Positions 33,213 to 35,580 of a stretch of 35,580 nt of DNA are shown here, piece by piece; positions within the stretch are counted from its first letter, which is position 1; each line of letters opens with the position of its first letter. Source of the DNA: a virus; the IMG/VR virus record IMGVR_UViG_3300000116_000078, positions 1 through 35,580 of that record; one strand, written 5' to 3'. A program made the position numbers and the translations under genes. The notes under the pieces were generated by a model, which saw nothing but the letters and a program-made list of their open reading frames with translations, was not told where the DNA came from and did not search any database.

Positions 33213-33713
33213 ATGAGCGTTTTAAAAGTAAGAGCACTAACTGACTTAAATGGCGATGCACTTCAAGGAAGTGATGTTCCTGCAGGTGCTATTTGCTGGT
33301 TTCCTGCAAATACAATTCCTGATGGATTTCTAAAAGCAAATGGTGCTAATGTTTCCAGAACAACTTATGCAGCATTATTTGCCACTTTGGGGACTGCGTA
33401 TGGATCAGGTGATGGAAGCACCACGTTCACATTGCCTGACTACCGTGGGGAGTTCTTCCGTGGATGGGACAATGGTAGAGGAGTGGATAGTGGTAGAAGT
33501 ATAAATACATCACAGGGTCAAGAAATTGCCTCTCACAACCATAGAATTAGATTAGGTTCTGTTGAAAATGGTGGTAGTCGTGACTGCGGCTGTTATCCAC
33601 AAATTGACAACAGTAATTATTGTGGAGCATGTGGAGAGGGTTGTGTAAGTTACTCTGGTGGTAATGAAACAAGACCTAAAAATTATGCAATGTTAGCACT
33701 AATTAAATTCTAA
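33213..33713 (+). CDS. Tail-collar domain protein C (tip adhesin candidate)
   Basis: A 166-residue third paralogue: tag (SVLKVRALTDLNGDALQGS), collar (DGFLKANGANVSRTTYAALF; FTLPDYRGEFFRGWDNGRG), HxH (His108, His110), a variable tip and an end GGNETRPKNYAMLALIKF. Its collar is more diverged than that of A and B, yet the start of its tip (SRDCGCYPQ) matches A (GRDCGCYPR). The tip holds five Cys (125, 127, 137, 140, 144). This mixed similarity suggests exchange of tip segments between paralogues. It has its own candidate late promoter and an AGGG ribosome-site candidate. Confidence 0.85.
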   Translation: MSVLKVRALTDLNGDALQGSDVPAGAICWFPANTIPDGFLKANGANVSRTTYAALFATLGTAYGSGDGSTTFTLPDYRGEFFRGWDNGRGVDSGRSINTSQGQEIASHNHRIRLGSVENGGSRDCGCYPQIDNSNYCGACGEGCVSYSGGNETRPKNYAMLALIKF

Positions 33714-33715
33714 AA

Positions 33716-34294
33716 ATGGCAAAAGCATACACATACGACTCAGCTACTAAAAAATTCCTCACATCTATTGATGTTGCCACTGGCAAGGCTGGTGAATATA
33801 TTCTTCCACCGAATTCAACGATGGTTGCGCCACCGCCAACAGTAACTGCTGGCAAAGAATTATACTGGCAAGAGACTCCTGCTGGTGAAGGAACGGCAGC
33901 ATCATCTCAATGGTCTGAAAGAGATATTGTTGTTGAAGAAGAACCTGCAGATGAAGATCCTACTGTTGTTATTGACGGTATGACAAAAATCCCTGAATTT
34001 AGATTAAGAGCTAAAGTTCAGGAATTACTAGAAAGAACTGATTGGACACAACTTGCAGACTATCCAGGAACTGCAGAACAGCAAGCAGCTTGGGCATCTT
34101 ATAGAGCTGCTGTTAGAGCACTTCCAAGCACAGACGGATGGCCCGATAGTCCAAATTGGCCCACCCCACCAGAACAGCTTGCTGGTGTAAGATTTGAGCA
34201 GGCTGAAAGAGAATATCTAAGCGGAACATTTACCAATTGGGATTCTATCAGCAGAGATGCTTCGATTCTACCTAACAGCTGGGAAAGAAATTAA
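33716..34294 (+). CDS. Tail-fibre assembly chaperone (Phage_tail_APC-like)
   Basis: A 192-residue protein. The N-terminal part (MAKAYTYDSATKKFLTSIDV; EYILPPNSTMVAPP) is the tip-contact type of domain common in fibre-assembly proteins. Residues about 95-155 match the tail assembly chaperone pattern: LLERTDWTQLADYPGT, AAWASYRAAVRALP, then PNWPTPP, with conserved TDW, W..YR and WPTPP. Such proteins bind and fold or attach tail-fibre tips and are usually encoded right after the fibre they serve. Here it follows the collar trio by 2 bases, so those tips are the likely clients. No clear ribosome site is present, suggesting translational coupling. Confidence 0.8.
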   Translation: MAKAYTYDSATKKFLTSIDVATGKAGEYILPPNSTMVAPPPTVTAGKELYWQETPAGEGTAASSQWSERDIVVEEEPADEDPTVVIDGMTKIPEFRLRAKVQELLERTDWTQLADYPGTAEQQAAWASYRAAVRALPSTDGWPDSPNWPTPPEQLAGVRFEQAEREYLSGTFTNWDSISRDASILPNSWERN

Positions 34295-34321
34295 TTAGTA
34301 TACTTTATTTGGATTGATAAC

Positions 34322-34807
34322 ATGAAAACAATTTATAACTACCATCCTCAGTATGGTTATTTCATGGCTTCATCTGAGGCAGATGAGTCACCTTTAGAAC
34401 CAGGAGTGTATTTGATTCCTGGTTATGCAACAGAAATTGCTCCACCTGAGGATGTCGCCAAAGATAGGATTGCAATTTTTGATCCAGAATCAAATGAATG
34501 GTTTGTAACCAAAGATTATCGTGGAACATACTACAGTAAGTATGAACCATGGAGTGAGAAAATTGATAATCATGATCCACAATTTAGACCTGACATGAAG
34601 GACTATGCCTTAGGGCCTATTCCTGAAACAAAATACATGCAAGACGTTTTCTTTAATGAAGATACACAAGCATGGGAAATTGTTGATACTCTAACCGATG
34701 ATAGAGAACCTGACGAAAGAATTGCATTTGTCAGAGAGTTTGTAAATCAATTAGACTTAATGGGTATTAGTATTGATGAACTAAAAGATCTATTAGATAG
34801 ACTATAA
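34322..34807 (+). CDS. Second tail-fibre chaperone-like protein
   Basis: A 161-residue acidic protein. Its start, MKTIYNYHPQYGYFMASSEA, followed by SPLEPGVYLIPGYATEIAPP and AIFDPESNEWFVTKDYRGT, matches the N-terminal domain of phage tail-fibre assembly proteins (pattern Y.Y...GyF..S..A..sPLePG.yLiP..aT...pP). The C-terminal half differs from the upstream chaperone: it lacks the TDW...WPTPP domain and ends in a helical, acidic segment (RIAFVREFVNQLDLMGISID). It may be a dedicated partner for a different tip. It is the last gene before the terminator at 34811. Confidence 0.65.
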   Translation: MKTIYNYHPQYGYFMASSEADESPLEPGVYLIPGYATEIAPPEDVAKDRIAIFDPESNEWFVTKDYRGTYYSKYEPWSEKIDNHDPQFRPDMKDYALGPIPETKYMQDVFFNEDTQAWEIVDTLTDDREPDERIAFVREFVNQLDLMGISIDELKDLLDRL

Positions 34808-34810
34808 AAA

Positions 34811-34832
34811 AAGCCCCTCAGAAGAGGGGCTT
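34811..34832. terminator. Strong bidirectional intrinsic terminator
   Basis: AAGCCCCTC (34811-34819), loop AGAA, GAGGGGCTT (34824-34832) form a perfect 9-bp GC-rich stem. On the + strand it is followed by TGCTTT. It is preceded by an A-run (34806-34812) that reads as a T-run on the minus strand. It lies 4 bases after the + gene stop and 5 bases before the stop of the minus-strand gene, ideal for ending both convergent transcripts. Confidence 0.92.
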
Positions 34833-34836
34833 TGCT

Positions 34837-34998
34837 TTACCAACGGTAGTCATCTAGGTTTTTAACTGTAACACTGACATCTTCGTCTCCTTCAAGCTTT
34901 AGAATGTTGTGCCAATCGATCTGTTGGGGATCGAGATCATCATATACATCTAAATCAAGAACAATTCGATACCGAGTCTTCTGGATAATGGTTGACAT
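34837..34998 (-). CDS. Small acidic hypothetical protein (53 residues)
   Basis: On the minus strand, ATG at 34998 to TAA at 34837 encodes 53 residues beginning MSTIIQKTRYRIVLDLDVYD and ending EDVSVTVKNLDDYRW. It is acidic, with a two-strand beta pattern at each end around a DLDPQQIDWHNIL helix. AAGG at 35007-35010, 8 bases before the ATG, is a fair ribosome site. It is the second gene of a two-gene minus operon that ends at the shared terminator. I do not recognise a family. Confidence 0.7.
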   Translation of the reverse strand: MSTIIQKTRYRIVLDLDVYDDLDPQQIDWHNILKLEGDEDVSVTVKNLDDYRW

Positions 34999-35021
34999 GA
35001 TGGTAACCTTGTGACTTACCC

Positions 35022-35216
35022 TTATATAGTACCAGACTCCTCCTCAAATGTCAACCCCAGACCTTCAAGGGCTTCTTGTTGCATAAGATACAGCTTGAGG
35101 TAGCTCTTTGCTGCGTTGAGAATTTCCTCAGGTTCCATTTGTTCTATAAGTCTTGCTTGAGACTCATAATGAAACTGTCTGCTCATCTTCTGAAGCTTGA
35201 TGGTATCTGGGTTCAT
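35022..35216 (-). CDS. Small helical hypothetical protein (64 residues)
   Basis: A 64-residue minus-strand protein beginning MNPDTIKLQKMSRQFHYESQ, with helical middle EEILNAAKSYLKLYLMQQEA and an acidic end. I recall similar 'KLQKMSRQF.YE...YLKLYL.QQE' proteins as conserved small unknowns in cyanophages. The ribosome site AAGGAG (35228-35233 on the + strand as CTCCTT) is a good match, 11 bases before the ATG. It is driven by the minus-strand promoter at 35261-35289. The role is unknown; being under a host-type promoter it is probably an early gene. Confidence 0.8.
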   Translation of the reverse strand: MNPDTIKLQKMSRQFHYESQARLIEQMEPEEILNAAKSYLKLYLMQQEALEGLGLTFEEESGTI

Positions 35217-35219
35217 GGG

Positions 35220-35248
35220 TTGACACGCTCCTTAAAGTGTGGTATCAT
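35220..35248 (+). promoter_or_regulatory. Host-type promoter for the rightward small genes
   Basis: TTGACA at 35220-35225, a 17-base spacer and TATCAT at 35243-35248 preceded by TGG (extended -10). The predicted start is near 35255, leaving a leader of about 16 bases before ATG 35271. Its -35 lies just outside the start codon of the minus-strand gene, and its spacer contains that gene's ribosome site. Confidence 0.8.
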
Positions 35249-35260
35249 GTGGATGTCCGC

Positions 35261-35289
35261 AACATAGCATATGGATGGATTTGTGTCAA
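35261..35289 (-). promoter_or_regulatory. Host-type promoter for the leftward small genes
   Basis: Read on the minus strand: TTGACA (35289-35284), a 17-base spacer and TATGTT (35266-35261) preceded by TGC. The predicted start is near 35254. The -35 box lies inside the first codons of the rightward gene. Confidence 0.7.
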
Positions 35290-35483
35290 GTGACGGATGG
35301 GCTGCTGTGCCCTATGGTAATCAGTACATGATTATCTATGGTGGAAGGCAGATTTCTGTGCATAAAACCTTAGAAAAAGCTAAAGAAGCTATCAAACAGA
35401 ATAGATCCAAGATCAAACAAAAAGGTCAACGACGGGTCAGCAGAGCAGCCAAGATCAAAGGTCTTGAGGAGTTTATGTCCTGA
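35271..35483 (+). CDS. Small basic hypothetical protein (70 residues)
   Basis: A 70-residue protein. The N-terminal half (MDGFVSSDGWAAVPYGNQYM; IIYGGRQISVHKTLEKAKEA) looks like a small beta sheet followed by a helix, of the kind seen in short 'query-and-index' proteins that display a residue and its position. The C-terminal half is strongly basic (KQNRSKIKQKGQRRVSRAAK), so nucleic-acid binding is possible. It has no clear ribosome site; a leader of about 16 bases is expected from the promoter at 35220. Its stop overlaps the next start (TGATG). Confidence 0.7.
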   Translation: MDGFVSSDGWAAVPYGNQYMIIYGGRQISVHKTLEKAKEAIKQNRSKIKQKGQRRVSRAAKIKGLEEFMS

Positions 35484-35580
35484 TGGATATTAATGCTCTG
35501 ATGATTGAGGCAATTTTGCATCCAATTAAGCAGAAGACTGTGATGAAGATCTATAAGAATCTTCATTGCAATGGAAATCT
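35483..35580 (+). CDS. Partial small gene running off the right edge
   Basis: ATG 35483 overlaps the preceding TGA and the frame stays open to the window end. It encodes MDINALMIEAILHPIKQKT and at least a dozen further residues. The coupling to the previous gene and the lack of stops support a real gene. It is too short to identify. Confidence 0.5.
   Translation, partial: MDINALMIEAILHPIKQKTVMKIYKNLHCNGN

Noticed and set aside
32184-33713. Diversity-generating retroelement driving the variable collar tips
   Set aside because: No reverse transcriptase, template repeat or accessory gene is visible in the window, and the differences include insertions and deletions rather than adenine-only substitutions. 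An element elsewhere in the genome cannot be excluded.
34299-34304. TATACT before the second chaperone as a sigma-70 promoter
   Set aside because: There is no acceptable -35 sequence 16-18 bases upstream, so it is not listed as a promoter.

Overview
This window looks like the late structural region of a T4-like marine cyanophage (cyanomyovirus) that infects Synechococcus or Prochlorococcus. The evidence is a gp5-type OB-fold hub protein, T4-style late promoters (TATAAATA or CTAAATA), giant beta-rich tail-fibre or baseplate proteins full of 'GVSTF/GISTL' repeats, tail-collar proteins, tail-fibre chaperones, phage tRNAs, and a small CP12-like protein, which points to a photosynthetic host. The sequence is moderately AT-rich and almost every gene reads on the + strand.

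Layout. (1) Positions 1-6269 are a tightly coupled hub/spike operon with overlapping or 1-base junctions. It holds the tail end of an upstream gene, an M15-type zinc peptidase, a gp27-like hub candidate, a CP12-like 70-residue protein, a gp5-like OB-fold protein without a lysozyme domain, a beta-repeat spike protein, and a beta-roll protein with a conserved tip domain. (2) Positions 6250-7550 are an accessory island: a perfect extended -10 sigma-70 promoter, a hairpin, a 59-residue protein, tRNA-Leu(UAA), a 92-residue protein, tRNA-Thr(UGU), and a stand-alone endonuclease VII/HNH-type nuclease. (3) Positions 7551-31681 hold three giant structural genes (2124, 2985 and 2698 residues). All three carry a related pectate-lyase-like beta-helix start. 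Their C-termini differ: a collar domain with HxH metal motifs, a beta-sandwich, and an S74 self-cleaving chaperone. A 188-residue free copy of the first fibre's tip sits between giants 1 and 2. (4) Positions 31683-34807 hold small tip and adhesin genes: a 92-residue protein, a 57-residue beta tip, three tandem tail-collar paralogues with variable Cys-rich ends, and two tail-fibre assembly-chaperone-like genes. A strong bidirectional terminator closes this block. (5) Positions 34837-35580 are the edge of what looks like an early-type region: two small minus-strand genes and two small plus-strand genes. They are driven by two consensus-like host promoters whose start sites nearly coincide.

How it fits together. 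The peptidase, hub and spike genes would build the cell-puncturing centre of the baseplate. The giant proteins and collar paralogues would form the fibres and exchangeable receptor-binding tips, and the chaperones would fold or mount them. Late promoters precede the giants and the tip genes, while host-type promoters serve the tRNA island and the right-hand edge. Functional names rest on motif recognition by eye. No database search was run.
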